This document shows, piece by piece, positions 47,255-57,879 of a DNA stretch of 64,000 bases (positions within the stretch are counted from its first letter, which is position 1; each line of letters opens with the position of its first letter). Source of the DNA: Paramyrothecium sp. XJ0827 (Eukaryota; Ascomycota; Sordariomycetes; Hypocreales; Stachybotryaceae); the NCBI GenBank assembly GCA_020881915.1, contig JAJFPB010000008.1:1116001-1180000 (forward strand), in the 5' to 3' direction. The notes below the pieces were generated by a model. The model was not told where the DNA came from. It saw only the letters and a program-made list of their open reading frames with translations, and did not search any database. The position numbers and the translations under genes were made by a program.

Positions 47255-48817
47255 TGGACGCCCCAAACTTCATGCCCTATGTCTCACGGTCGACGAGCTC
47301 TGCTTCGGTCCATCGACCAACTATCACCTCCCAATATGGAATCACCGGGCCTTACAGCACCTCCATGACGACTGTTGCAGCACCCCAGTCCATCCCGGCG
47401 CCACACTACCCGGCTCACAACTCTTACTCATATAGCTCCTACCAGAGTGCCCCGTCCGCCACGCTTGGCTCTCCTTTCAAACAGGAATATGCGGACCGTG
47501 CAAGCACCCGCCACCATGGTCTGGAAGGAACCGACCAAGAGACAAGCCGGCCCTCCCCATACTCCCGAGATGTGAAGACATCGGAGGACTTCTCAGTCCG
47601 CTCGCCCTCCACCCGAAGTGGCTCGGTGTCGTCGACAGCCAGATCCACGGGCACCAATCCCACTGCCGGTGCCAAGAGCATCACGCTCAACGAGACCTAC
47701 AACCCCTCCCATCAAGTCATCTTCGAAACAAAGATTGATCAGTTGATGAAAGTCATCCAACAGGCGGACAAACGACCCAACTCGCAACCGACTCCAGTCC
47801 AAACCCCCCAAAGCGAACTGAACACAGATGTACACAGCCCAGCGAGTCCCGGCTCGGTGGCATCTACAAACAATGACCAGGACACACGAAAGAAGTATGT
47901 TTGCAACGGTCCCAACTGCAACAAGCGGTTCACGCAAAAGACGCACCTGCAGATTCATGCTCGGACCCATAGTGGCGAGAAGCCTTTCGTATGTCACACT
48001 TCTCTCTGTAGCCTAGGACAATGCACTGACAAACGTAGCGTTGTGATCACCAAGGCTGTGGCCTGACCTTCTCGCAGAAGGGAAATCTCAGGGTAAGCAG
48101 TGCAACCTACGCCGGTACGGATTTGACTAACCGTGGGCTGTACAGACTCACCAGCGCCGACACACAGGTGATAAGCCTTACAGTTGCACCATTTGCGGCA
48201 AGGGGTTTGCGCAGAAGGGCAACGTGCGTTCGCATGAGGAGACACACAAACAGCTGAAGCCTTACAAATGCCGCCTTGACAGCTGCAACAAGGATTTCTC
48301 TCAGTTGGGTAACATGAAGGTTCGTCCACCACTGAGGCCATGTTGATTGCAATATTCTAACATCTCTTAGACTCACCAGAACTCTTACCACGCCGAGTCT
48401 CTTGCGAAGCTCACGGACACATTCATCAAGTATGCAGGCGCCGAAGAGATTCCTTTGGAGCACCGCGACATGTTTGAGTACTTCAAGGAGCACTACAAGA
48501 ATAGCAACAAGGGAATCAAGGGACGTGGAAAGGACCGTACCATCACCAAGACCAAGTCGAAGGCCGATTCAAAGAAGACATCCCCGAGATCTTCTGCCGC
48601 CTCGCAGTATCAGCAGCCGTCACCTCAGCCTCAGCAGCGGGGCTCAGGATACCCCATGGTCCAAGGCCCTCCATCTATGATGGCTCACATGCCTCGCAGC
48701 CATCAGTCCAACCCATACATGTTTAGCTCGGAACAGGGGCAGCATGCCAACGCGTCCCACATGCTCTATGAGGACGAGCACTCTCGACAGATGGCCTTTA
48801 CCGAACGACTTTACTGA
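47251..48817 (+). CDS. Azf1-like C2H2 zinc-finger transcription factor
   Basis: Four exons (47251-47988, 48039-48092, 48146-48319, 48371-48817) give 470 residues. Four tandem C2H2 fingers lie at residues about 216-329, linked by SGEKPF and TGDKPY. Their helices carry [24 protein letters not shown] and QLGNMKTH. The order and the final [19 protein letters not shown] are like yeast Azf1, a carbon-source-responsive nuclear activator. The N-terminal 210 residues are Ser/Thr/Pro/Tyr-rich; the C-terminus is basic, then Gln/Ser/Pro-rich. Introns interrupt the finger array at finger boundaries. Intron 3 uses a GTTCGT donor. The very long upstream region suggests complex control. Confidence 0.9.
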
Positions 48818-51800
48818 AACAGCGGCAACTTGTCCACCATACGGGCTAGACAAACCCAGCCCACCAATTCGGCGAAAAACGTACAAAACGTACAAAATTA
48901 CAGCGCATTTGTTCATTTGTGGCGCTGAGACTCAACAAAAACTTGACTGCATAGGAGGTTACTTGAAGTACACCCGCCTAGGGGATTCCGATACTCTGAA
49001 TCTGGTTGGCAGCGTCTGCACTTTTGCTTTGCTTTTGCGACATTGGCTCGGCGGTGTGTTTAAAAAAAGAAAACGATGAGTTCCATCTTGGGAGCAAAAC
49101 GTCGTCATCATCATCGGAGGGAAAGCGGAGGAGTTATTTCTCTTTCTTTATTTCTTTGCGAAGGAGGCTGTCTGAACATAAGTCTTTGCTTTTTTTTTTT
49201 TTTTTTTTGCTCTCTCATTTGTCCGGATTTATCGTCTGGGCCAAAACCACAGCTCTGCGAGTCTGGCAAGTCGGACACGACTTTGCACTGCTGGAACATC
49301 AGCAGGAAGAACCCCGACGAGCAGAGCGTGGTGGTGGAAACGAACTCATGCATATGATATGCCGATGGGTCCGATGTCTGTTTACGATTGGGTGTACGTT
49401 GGAATCTGCTGTTTCATTCTCATTGGGTGTTCAAGTCTGTTTATCTGGGGTGTGCCAAAAGACGGAGTTTGTATGGATATGACGGTGTATGAAAGAATAA
49501 TGCTGCATCCGGGTTACTAGACCCGCACACTGGAGTCTCAGGGAATGGGCGGAGGCAACTTGCAAGCGAGATATTTAAGGCTGGTTTTCAAATACAAAGA
49601 AAGGTTTTCATAGCAGCAATCACGGCTAGCAGAAGTTTCCCAGTGTTCCAACTTGGATTGACAGACACAATCCGGTGATGGCCTTGGATAGCTGGTGCGT
49701 GTGAAGAACAAAGTAATTCACAATGAACATACATAGTTGCTTCACTTCCTATAATCTCTTGACTGTAGCCTTGGCTGATGTAAAACAATGTGCGGCCAGA
49801 CCATTTTCCAGAAGTTAGTCGGTCTTGCATCAACAATGTCTCGCGTGTAAGCGCTCGGGGTGGTCCAGAAACTGGTTTGCTACAGGGACCCATGCGGCAC
49901 GAGCGGATGTCCGTGAGGACAGAAGGGAAAAGGAACAAATCCCTCAACTCAAACATGCGGGGAGGGAGTGGCCGCCTGCCTTGGTGTCTCGTCTGGCTGG
50001 TGAAGACCAGCACGATGCGTCCTCACACCACCTCGCCTCGCCCTCGCCCTCGCCCTCGCCCTCGTGCAAGGTCTGTCCCTGCACAGGAGGATACGCAATG
50101 GATGGCCGGACCCGCAATTGCCCGAGCCAACTTTGCTTCTACTGCCCTGTGAAGATGCGGAGAGGAAAAAGCCATGAGAGACAAGAGGATCGGATGGCCG
50201 GGAAACAAACGACAGGGAGGGACAAAAAGAAAAAGAATGATAAGAACTTTAATTCGAACACCATGATTCTTGACTCGTCCCGTCCCGTCCCAGCCCAGGC
50301 TGAAGAAGGGAAGCACTGGTTTGCCTCTATATTCTTCACTCGACGCTCTGCTTCTTAACGGGCCGCAGTTTGAGTCAACGGAAAGCTTTTGGGGGCGAGA
50401 GTGGACCGACATGCCTTTGCCCTCCAGCGCCGGGCCCTTCGGTGGTGCCGATGGCAAAGAAAGAATTGCCGGGGGGCCTGGAGCTCAAGGGAAGGAGAAG
50501 CAGTGGAAACGAGTTGGGCGAAGTGAGGCGTGACGGGATTGGGCCAAACAGGGATGCCACACCCTAGAATGTTCGACCAGAGCTTCTGTTCAGGGCTGTC
50601 TGCTCGAGTACGTGGTTTGGCAGAATACGCGATGCCGCAAAATCAGGAAACTTACTGGCAGAAGATGCTATAAGCAGCCGTTTCTACTTGGTTCTGCTGG
50701 AGACTTGATAAAAATTTGTAGGAAATAATTATTCTCTTGGGAAATTTGTAGATATTTTCATGATTTTTGAAATTTTGCTGGTAGATGTTATTTACTGAAT
50801 TCTTTTGCTAACCGCTTGCCAGGGCTGCCCGCTATCTGTGGATATCGCAGGTCCCGCGGAGGAGCTTGAAACGATGGGCCATCTCAGCTGTCAAGGCAAA
50901 CAGCATGGCATGGCCCCCCCTGGAGAGGCGACACCCCCACGCATCTTAGAAATGGCCATGATGAGACCCGCCTAGCCCGGTCACCTGGAGATAGACAGAA
51001 CAGTATCCATCGCGCCAGAACGTGGTTTACATACGGTTCCATCGCATCTTCCAAACCAGTTATAAAAAAACCGGGCCTGCTGGGGGGAGTGTCTGCAAAA
51101 CATCTGGTTGATGCCAGGGGGGGGAAGGGGGGAGGGGGCGTCGCCCAAAGCTAGAGAACGAGTTGGCTGTGTTGGTTTGTTGTCTCAATGGGAGCATAAT
51201 GCAACAAAACATTGACTTGGAGGCAATCTCAGAGCTGCAGCGACCTTGTCCTGATTTGGTGAACACTTGGCAACCTAGAAGGAAGGGAACGTGAAAAAAT
51301 TAAAAAAAGACAAACGAGGTGGTGCACACCATCATCATTCACCGCCGTCGTGAGAGAGAGGAAACAAGAAAAAAGAAGGAGTCTCGCGGCATCCGGGCCG
51401 TTGCCATGACGAGACTGTAACAACCACCCTCTGCTTTGGGTTTTGCAGGCTTCACCGCCCGTCGACTGGATTTTTCCCTATTTGCCCTTGCGGCGGCAAA
51501 TCAGGTGCAGATAAAGTCGGTCAAGGCGCGACGTTGCAACGGCCGGTCCTTCTGGCAAGGGCGGATATGCAAGCCATAATACCACGCCATGCTTCCAACA
51601 CCCGGAAGCCACGCAGCATGGGGCATCACGCGAGCGGTGCTATTGGCCCCAGGCAAGGCTGCCAACATGGCAGTGGTTCCATTTGCCAGAAATCTCTACT
51701 TGACGAGCTCGGGTGATGATTCCTTGACTATATGCGACGCGCATGTACGCTCTCGGCGATTTGTCGCCAGCCATTCGCCTCAAACCTGTACCCGATTCGA

Positions 51801-52031
51801 GATATGGAGTAAGTTAGAGCGGGGAACAAGATGCACACACTCGGTTCCATGACTTGTCCAAATTATCCTGTCATCACGTGTGGGCGTCGGCTTTTCAGCA
51901 GAGAGTACGCCCCGTCGAAGTGGCTGTCCAAGCTCGTAGGCTCCCCTTCCAGGACTTGTGTTACATTTCTCATAGCGGGATATATCTCGGGGAATTGTTG
52001 ATCGTTTCTTCATGTCCCGCCGCCCCTGCGA
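48818..52031. other. Intergenic between the zinc-finger gene and URM1 3' ends
   Basis: Convergent 3' flanks with 3.2 kb between them. It holds an 18-19 base T run near 49191, a CTCGCC hexanucleotide repeat at 50026, and an AT-rich patch at 50690-50815 in which AAATTTGTAG occurs twice. ORFs of up to 177 codons have no family motif. No gene is called. Confidence 0.5.
50026..50064. repeat. CTCGCC hexanucleotide repeat
   Basis: About five to six copies of CTCGCC/CCTCGC in tandem. Confidence 0.85.
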
Positions 52032-52778
52032 CTAACCGCCGTGTAAGGTCGACACAAAGAGAATGTTGTCGCCACCCCTCAGCTCATACGACTCCTCGCC
52101 CTCGAGCTCCCAGTCGGCGTCATTGATGAGAACCAGGATGCCCGGTCGACTACACAGGTCTAGGTCAGCTGGTCTCCTTCTGCAGATCCTGCGCTCATAG
52201 TCTTGATCCTCAGACTCAACACATGAATCTGGGCGGGTTCTTTCGCCCCCAGCATCAAAAAATTGTGAGATGTCTCGGGGGTGGGGGAGTGAGTATAGCA
52301 GGTTCGAAAGGGAGGGGGATGGGGAGCGGACGCATGGAGATCTCCGCGAAGTCCTGATCCATGACGCTGTGGACGAAAGAAATGAAACATACAGGTGGCC
52401 GTCGAGGACGAACAGCTCTTTGCGAGAGTCCTTCATGACATGCTCGCATAGGTGGTCGATGAGAAAGGCTATCGTGGACGGCTGACCTTCCTTGTCCACA
52501 GAAGGGATGTCCAGCGAGTAAGACCGCTGGTCTGCGAAGAGCATCTCAAGGCCACCCCTGTGCACCGTGTTAGCTGGGCCGCTTGTCTTACAACGAGTGG
52601 TGAACCCCGAGTTTATGAACTGGGGGTTTTTCTTTCGGCCGGGTCATGCAACAGAATGCCGAGACGGCTTCGTGGACCCAATGACCAAGCACAGAAGTTC
52701 GGCCGGCAGAAGAACGTACGAGAACTCCACGGTGATGGAGATGGGTGCTGCGTCGGCGCTCCCAGTAGAAGCCATCAT
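52032..52778 (-). CDS. URM1: Ubiquitin-related modifier 1
   Basis: Three exons (52720-52778, 52393-52557, 52032-52149) encode 113 residues. Urm1 is a ubiquitin-like sulfur carrier: its C-terminal Gly-Gly is thiocarboxylated by Uba4 and donates sulfur for 2-thiolation of wobble uridine in tRNA; it can also be attached to proteins. The sequence shows [18 protein letters not shown], then [20 protein letters not shown] and ends STLHGG, all family hallmarks, with the GlyGly exactly at the end. Two ATGs stand in tandem (52778 and 52775); either could be used. The gene is divergent from ELP2, which acts in the same tRNA wobble pathway. Confidence 0.95.
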
Positions 52779-53182
52779 GACCGATTCCTGGTTCTGACGG
52801 GTCAAGATCCAGGAAGCGCAAGTTGAGACCCTGGCCTGAGCGTTGTAATCAGCTTCTCGACTACCTGCCGCTTCTTTATTCGTTGAAAATAAGAGCGTGT
52901 GTTCTCGAATAATCGTAGCTCGACCAACGAGCTGTCTTTGTAGTGCTGGAACGGCAGCAAGTCGAATTTCACGAATAATAAATAAAATCTCCCAATGGCA
53001 AGGCCCGAAGTATTGCAGGGTCCTCCGGGTACTTCTAGCGAGGTACCTCGCCTTCGCACCACAGCCCGATGACCTAATCATGCCTGCAACTCAACGTCCC
53101 CTCTGCGCAGCCAATCACAACGCCGGATCTACACACTTTTCAGACTCGCATTGTGCGCCTCACTGTGAGAATATCCGATGAT
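52779..53182. promoter_or_regulatory. Bidirectional promoter region, URM1 / ELP2
   Basis: A 404-base interval between divergent starts. It contains a perfect 14-base palindrome at 53038-53051 and a CCAAT box at 53111-53115. An AT-rich part at about 52960-52990 precedes the palindrome. Both genes take part in tRNA U34 modification, so a shared control region is plausible. Confidence 0.6.
53038..53051. promoter_or_regulatory. 14-bp palindrome GCGAGGTACCTCGC
   Basis: A perfect inverted repeat with the AGGTACCT octamer at its core, 132 bases before the ELP2 start and 260 bases before the URM1 start. A homodimeric factor site is a natural reading; the factor is unknown. Confidence 0.55.
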
Positions 53183-55776
53183 ATGAGTGGAAAGTGCGTA
53201 TGGTCAGAGTATCTGGCAGCTGGTGCGAACAGGCAGACCGTGGTTGCCGACTGGAGCGCGACCGGCTTGTTGGCCTTTGGAGCCGACGTCAATGTCGCCT
53301 TATGGCATCCCTCAGTGAGCATCCCAGCCCTACATCATGCACATAGATCAGGTTATTGACCATTTCCTAATTTATAGGCTGATCCTCCGAGAGGAGTATT
53401 CTCACTCCTGAACGGTCACACGGAAACTGTCAAGGCGGTGGCTTTTCTGCCTCAAGCAGACTCTGACGATGCTACCTACCTCGTCACTGGCTCAGATGAC
53501 AAGAAGCTCATCCTATGGAAATCACCGCGGGGTCAAGACGAATACTTGCCGGTGCAGACAATAGCTGAACACACCGGCGCCATCAACTGCATTGCCACGT
53601 ACCGATCACCTACCCCAGGACGCCCTACTGTGGTAGTGACCGGCGGCGCAGACGCTACGATTAAAGTCTGGTCCCTCGGCGACGACCAGCTCCAGCTGCT
53701 TCAGTCGATCAAGACGGAGCCCAAGTACTTTCCGCTGTCGCTGTCCATCACAGCTCTCGACGACGCGGGCGACAGGTTAATCCTGGCCGCTGCGGGCACG
53801 AAAGATGTCGTTCAGATCCTGGCCTCAGAGGCAACCGGATCCGACTTGCGGTTCTCCCTGCAGACCACCCTGACTGGCCACGAAGGCTGGATAAGGTCTT
53901 TGAACTTTGTCAAGGAAACACAGACACCGGGGAGCGACCTGCTCCTCGCATCTGCCAGCCAAGATAAATACATCCGGATCTGGAGGATACACCAGGGCAC
54001 AGAGCTGCCAAAACTCGCAGCAGCGGGCTCGGACCCTTCCAGCGGCGCCTTTCTACCCGGCAAGTCGCCTTCGAACAAAGCTCGCAAGTTCAACTGTGCT
54101 GGCCAGGACTACTCCGTCACTTTTGAGGCGCTCCTACTGGGACACGAGGACTGGATATACAGCGCCCGTTGGCACTCCCACGCAGACGGCAAGCTGCAGC
54201 TCCTGTCCACTTCTGCCGACAACTCGCTAGCCATCTGGGAGGCCGATCCCACGTCTGGCATCTGGGTAAGCATGGTACGGCTGGGCGAGATCAGCAGAGA
54301 AAAGGGCGCGACAACAGCAACAGGAAGCACGGGCGGCTTCTGGACCGGCTTGTGGTCTCCTGACGGCACATCTGTGGCCTGTCTGGGGCGAACAGGCAGC
54401 TGGAGGAGGTGGGAGTACGATGCCTCGGAGGACATGTGGAAGGCTTGCGTTGCAATCTCTGGCCACACCAAGGCCGTGACGGGCATCTCGTGGTCCAAGA
54501 ATGGCGACTACCTTCTCTCGACCAGCGCTGACCAGACTACCCGCCTACACACCAAGTGGAATGCTTCTGGTGCTAATACTTGGCACGAGATGTCGCGACC
54601 CCAGATTCACGGCTACGACCTCAACTGCATCGACTCCCTTGGAGACTCGCAGTTCGTGTCTGGCGCCGACGAGAAGCTGATGCGTGTCTTCAGTGAACCA
54701 AAGGCCGTTGCTACGCTCTTGAACAAACTGGGCGGCATCAGCAGCGCAGGCGTCGAGCACATGCCCGATGCAGCCAACATGCCCGTCCTCGGCCTGTCCA
54801 ACAAGGCCATCGACAGCATGGACGACGACCAGGAGATCCAGCCGATTGACGATCGAGACCGCGATGCTGTCGACCCCGCGTCGGTCGTGAAGAAGTCATA
54901 CCTGGAGATTGACCATCCTCCTTTCGAAGAGACCCTCTCCCGGCACACGCTGTGGCCGGAAGTGGAGAAGCTGTACGGCCACGGCTACGAGATCTCCTGC
55001 CTGGCGGCCAGCCACGACGGCAAGCTCGTCGCAAGCGCTTGCAAGGCCAGCTCCACGAACCACGCTGTCATCAGGCTCTTCGAGACGGAGCGCTGGACGG
55101 AGGTCAAGCCGCCGCTGACGGCCCACTCGCTGACGGCTACCCGCGTGCGCTTCTCCAAGGACGACAAGTACCTCCTCAGCGTCGGGCGAGACCGCCAGTT
55201 CGCCGTCTTCGAGAGGAGCGCCGAGGACCCGCTGCAGTACCAGCTGCTGCACGCCAACCCCAAGGCGCACTCCAGGATGATCCTGGACGCGGCGTGGGCG
55301 CCGTCCGCGACGCCCATGTTCGCCACGGCGGGACGCGACAAGCAGGTCAGGATATGGACCTCGCAGCCCAACGCGGACGGCAAGGTGCAGTTCGTGCAGG
55401 CGAGCTCGATACCCAGCTCTGCGCCCGTCACGTCCGTCGACTTCCTGCAGACTTCCGTGGGCGGGAGATACGTGCTGGCCATGGGCACCGAGGCCGGACA
55501 GCTCAGCCTCTGCTCGGTAGCCGAGGACGGCTCACAGGCCACGGCTGCGCCGCTTGCACCCGGGTAAGTGATGCAAAGTATCTTCAAAAATCCGAATTTC
55601 AAGTGCGCTAACAGATTCGTAGGCTTTGCCTGCCCAAGGCAGTGCTCCAGGTTGCATGGCGGCCCGCGGCCGAGGGGAAGGCGGACGTGCATGAACTGGG
55701 AATCGCCGGAGAGGACAGCTCCTTGAGGCTGTACGCCTTTGGCGAGTCGTTCTTCAACCAAGAAGATTCTGCATAG
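53183..55776 (+). CDS. ELP2: Elongator complex subunit ELP2
   Basis: Three exons (53183-53314, 53378-55563, 55623-55776) encode 823 residues. Elp2 is the double WD40-propeller subunit of Elongator, which builds the cm5/mcm5 side chain at wobble uridine of tRNA. The N-terminus reads EYLAAGANRQTVVADWS; repeated GH…V…W…D…L.S.S.D…W units follow (LNGHTETVKAVAF, LTGHEGWIRSLNF, LLGHEDWIYSARW, ISGHTKAVTGISW). The C-terminus has HSRMILDAAWAP and ATAGRDKQVRIW, as in fungal Elp2. Start: the ATG at 53183 is the first in frame; the frame is open further up but without an ATG. It is divergent from URM1. Confidence 0.94.
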
Positions 55777-56227
55777 ATATGAATACAAGATGCTCCAAAG
55801 AATCCTGATACGACATGCACAAGTAAACGTCTTATCTCCGTGATACTGTTAGGATGTAATCTTTCCAAACGTCTAATCGTGCCGGTGTGGCATTTCACGA
55901 CCTCGTCTTGTAGCAACCTGACATTGCAGGGAGACCGTATACTGTGGTTTGTGTTATGTTTTCCGTATTATTAAAGTTGAGCAGGCCGTAATTATCCGTA
56001 GCAGCTCTTGCTTCCCAAATCGATCCCAACGCCGACAAACCGCTATGACCCGTCTCTTTATCTACACAGCAACGGACCAAATGTCTAATGATGTCCCTCC
56101 TGTCTGGTTCGTTTTCGTCCGAGGCAACGCCTCGACCTATACTTAAGATCGTCTATCAATCCACCCGTCTTGGGGTTTCACAGCCAACGCCTTACGGGGG
56201 GTTTCACCCTATTTTGGGTCGCCCATC
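55777..56227. other. Convergent 3' flanks of ELP2 and the SPT small-subunit gene
   Basis: A 451-base tail-to-tail interval. No gene seen; it should hold both 3' UTRs. Confidence 0.6.
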
Positions 56228-56756
56228 TCACAGCTCCCTGGCCTCGGTCTGGACGACGGCCTGCGTCACGGTCGGCGCGCTGTCGCGCAGGACGCTCGTC
56301 ACCACCTCCTCGACGACCTTGCGCGCCGAGGCGGCGACGTCGACGTGCTCGCCGTTGATGTAGTACCACACGCGGCCGCTGAGGATGGAGACGTGGTGCG
56401 GCAGGTAGAGGATCGCGGCGATGAAGGTGAGGCCGAAGAGGAGGAAGAAGAGAGAGTCTGCGAGGAGAGGGGAAGCAGGTTAGCAAGTCCATGACTCTTT
56501 TCTCACGAGAAAGACGGCGAATTGGGTCGTTCCGTGCAAGTCCGACCGGAGATGGGGCAGCGCCAGTTCTCAGCGACGCTGCGTCCCGGGCCGAGGCATA
56601 CACAGATACACATGCCCGCCGTCTTTGCGCTCCAGGAAAGAGAAACTCACAAAAGTAGAACTTCTCCCAGGGCGTGTACATGTAGACACCGAACGTAACC
56701 TCGAACTGGTACGTCTTGAGGCCAAGCCACCGACGGATGGATGGGAGTACCGCCAT
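56228..56756 (-). CDS. Serine palmitoyltransferase small-subunit-like protein
   Basis: Two exons (56651-56756 and 56228-56457) give 111 residues. Residues about 13-62 match the ssSPT pattern: an amphipathic start, FEVTFGVYMYTPWEKFYF, then a hydrophobic span (FLLFGLTFIAAILYLPHHV). Animal ssSPT proteins have the same …YMLEPWE… and …MPQHI arrangement. These subunits bind the catalytic Lcb1/Lcb2 pair in the ER, stimulate the first step of sphingolipid synthesis (serine plus palmitoyl-CoA) and influence acyl choice. The C-terminal 45 residues (NGEHVDVAASARKVVEEVV…) extend beyond the animal proteins. The match is by pattern only, so the role is probable rather than proven. Confidence 0.8.
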
Positions 56757-57212
56757 GTTTTCGTCTGGCTTGAATGCCCGAGTCGTTCGCGAATGAAGAG
56801 CAAATGCAGGTTTTCTCGACCCGTCAGACTGTCCAGTCCAGCGGCCTCGCAGGCAATCGGCAATTCGCTGGCTTCGAAAGGGTCGCTCGGAGAATGCGTT
56901 GGCGGCTGGAGTGGTGGGTGGAACGATTGGGGGTCTCCTGAGATAAGGAATTTATTATCGAGAAGATGCAGTAGGTACAAGGGGATAGTGGAGGCTCCGA
57001 TAAAATTAAACATGACCAGTACTAAGGTAAGGTACCTACGCCATGTAATGCTGATGCGGCGCGCCACTACGTAAACCCTCCGCCCGAGCCGTACCGCCCT
57101 GTGGCTGACCGGCTACAACCCTCCGCAAAGGTAAACGGACGTTAGTCGTAGCGGCTGTCGCAGACGAAGCCGTTACCATTTACCTCACGGCAAACCCATA
57201 CACAATGATGCC
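56757..57212. promoter_or_regulatory. Bidirectional promoter region, SPT small subunit / GGQ protein
   Basis: A 456-base interval between divergent starts. AGGTACCT lies at 57030-57037 within AAGGTAAGGTACCTACG. A four-codon uORF-like ATGATGCCATGA at 57205-57216 overlaps the start of the GGQ gene. Confidence 0.5.
57030..57037. promoter_or_regulatory. AGGTACCT motif, GGQ-protein promoter
   Basis: One of five promoter copies of this palindromic octamer, about 176 bases upstream of the GGQ-protein start. Confidence 0.4.
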
Positions 57213-57216
57213 ATGA
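57205..57216 (+). promoter_or_regulatory. uORF overlapping the GGQ-protein start
   Basis: M-M-P-stop; its TGA overlaps tandem ATG codons at 57213 and 57216. The context ATGCCATGATG is identical to that at the zinc-finger gene start. Confidence 0.55.
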
Positions 57217-57879
57217 TGCAGCGCCTCTTCCGCGTCCCATGGCTTAAGCAACACATGTCCGGCCGGCTCGCGGCAGCAGCTTCTGCAGCCACGACTCCCG
57301 CAACCCGGACCCTACCAGGCCGGCACTTCAGCACCACCTCCGTCTTCGCGAAGAACCTCCCGCCACGGCCCAAGCCGCCTCCCGACTCGGAGATTGAGGA
57401 GTCTTACCTCAAGGGCAGCGGGCCCGGCGGTCAAAAGATTGTACGCTGAGACGTCCTACAGGGCTTCCCTCGCTGGTTCAGAGTCTAAGTACTAACGTCT
57501 TCGCGATTAGAACAAGACCAACTCGGCCGTCCAGCTGAAGCACATCCCCACCGGAATCGTCGTCAAGTCTCAGGCCACCCGGTCACGGAGCCAAAATCGA
57601 AAGCACGCAAGAGAGATACTGGCGCAGAAGATTGATGATCTGCTCAATGGCGAGCAAAGTCGCTCCGCCGTAGTAGGTGAGGTCAAGAAGAAGAGGGCAG
57701 ACAGCGCGGCAAAGAAGAGTCGCCGGAAATATAGGATGCTCGAAGAGGAGCAGAAACAGCAGGACGGCCAACCTGATCGAGTGGCTGCCGTGCATCATCC
57801 CGAGAAGCCATCGGCAACCGGAGGTGTAGACGTACCCAATCATGCGCCCAGTCCTAGCGAGGATAAGGGTTCGCCATGA
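57213..57879 (+). CDS. Mitochondrial class I release-factor-like (GGQ) protein
   Basis: Two exons (57213-57440 and 57511-57879) encode 198 residues. The first 48 residues are Arg/Ala/Thr-rich, fit a mitochondrial presequence, and end in HFSTTSVFA. The RF-1 domain follows: [20 protein letters not shown] with the GGQ peptidyl-tRNA hydrolysis motif, then [24 protein letters not shown]. There is no codon-recognition domain. This is the layout of MTRFR/C12orf65 (yeast Rso55, fission yeast Pth4), which frees peptides from stalled mitoribosomes. The tail is Lys/Glu/Gln-rich, then Pro-rich. The GGQ motif is intact. The gene is divergent from the SPT small-subunit gene. Confidence 0.9.

Noticed and set aside
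54985..55788. 267-codon minus-strand frame opposite ELP2
   Set aside because: Antisense of WD40 coding sequence; no motif and no independent signals.
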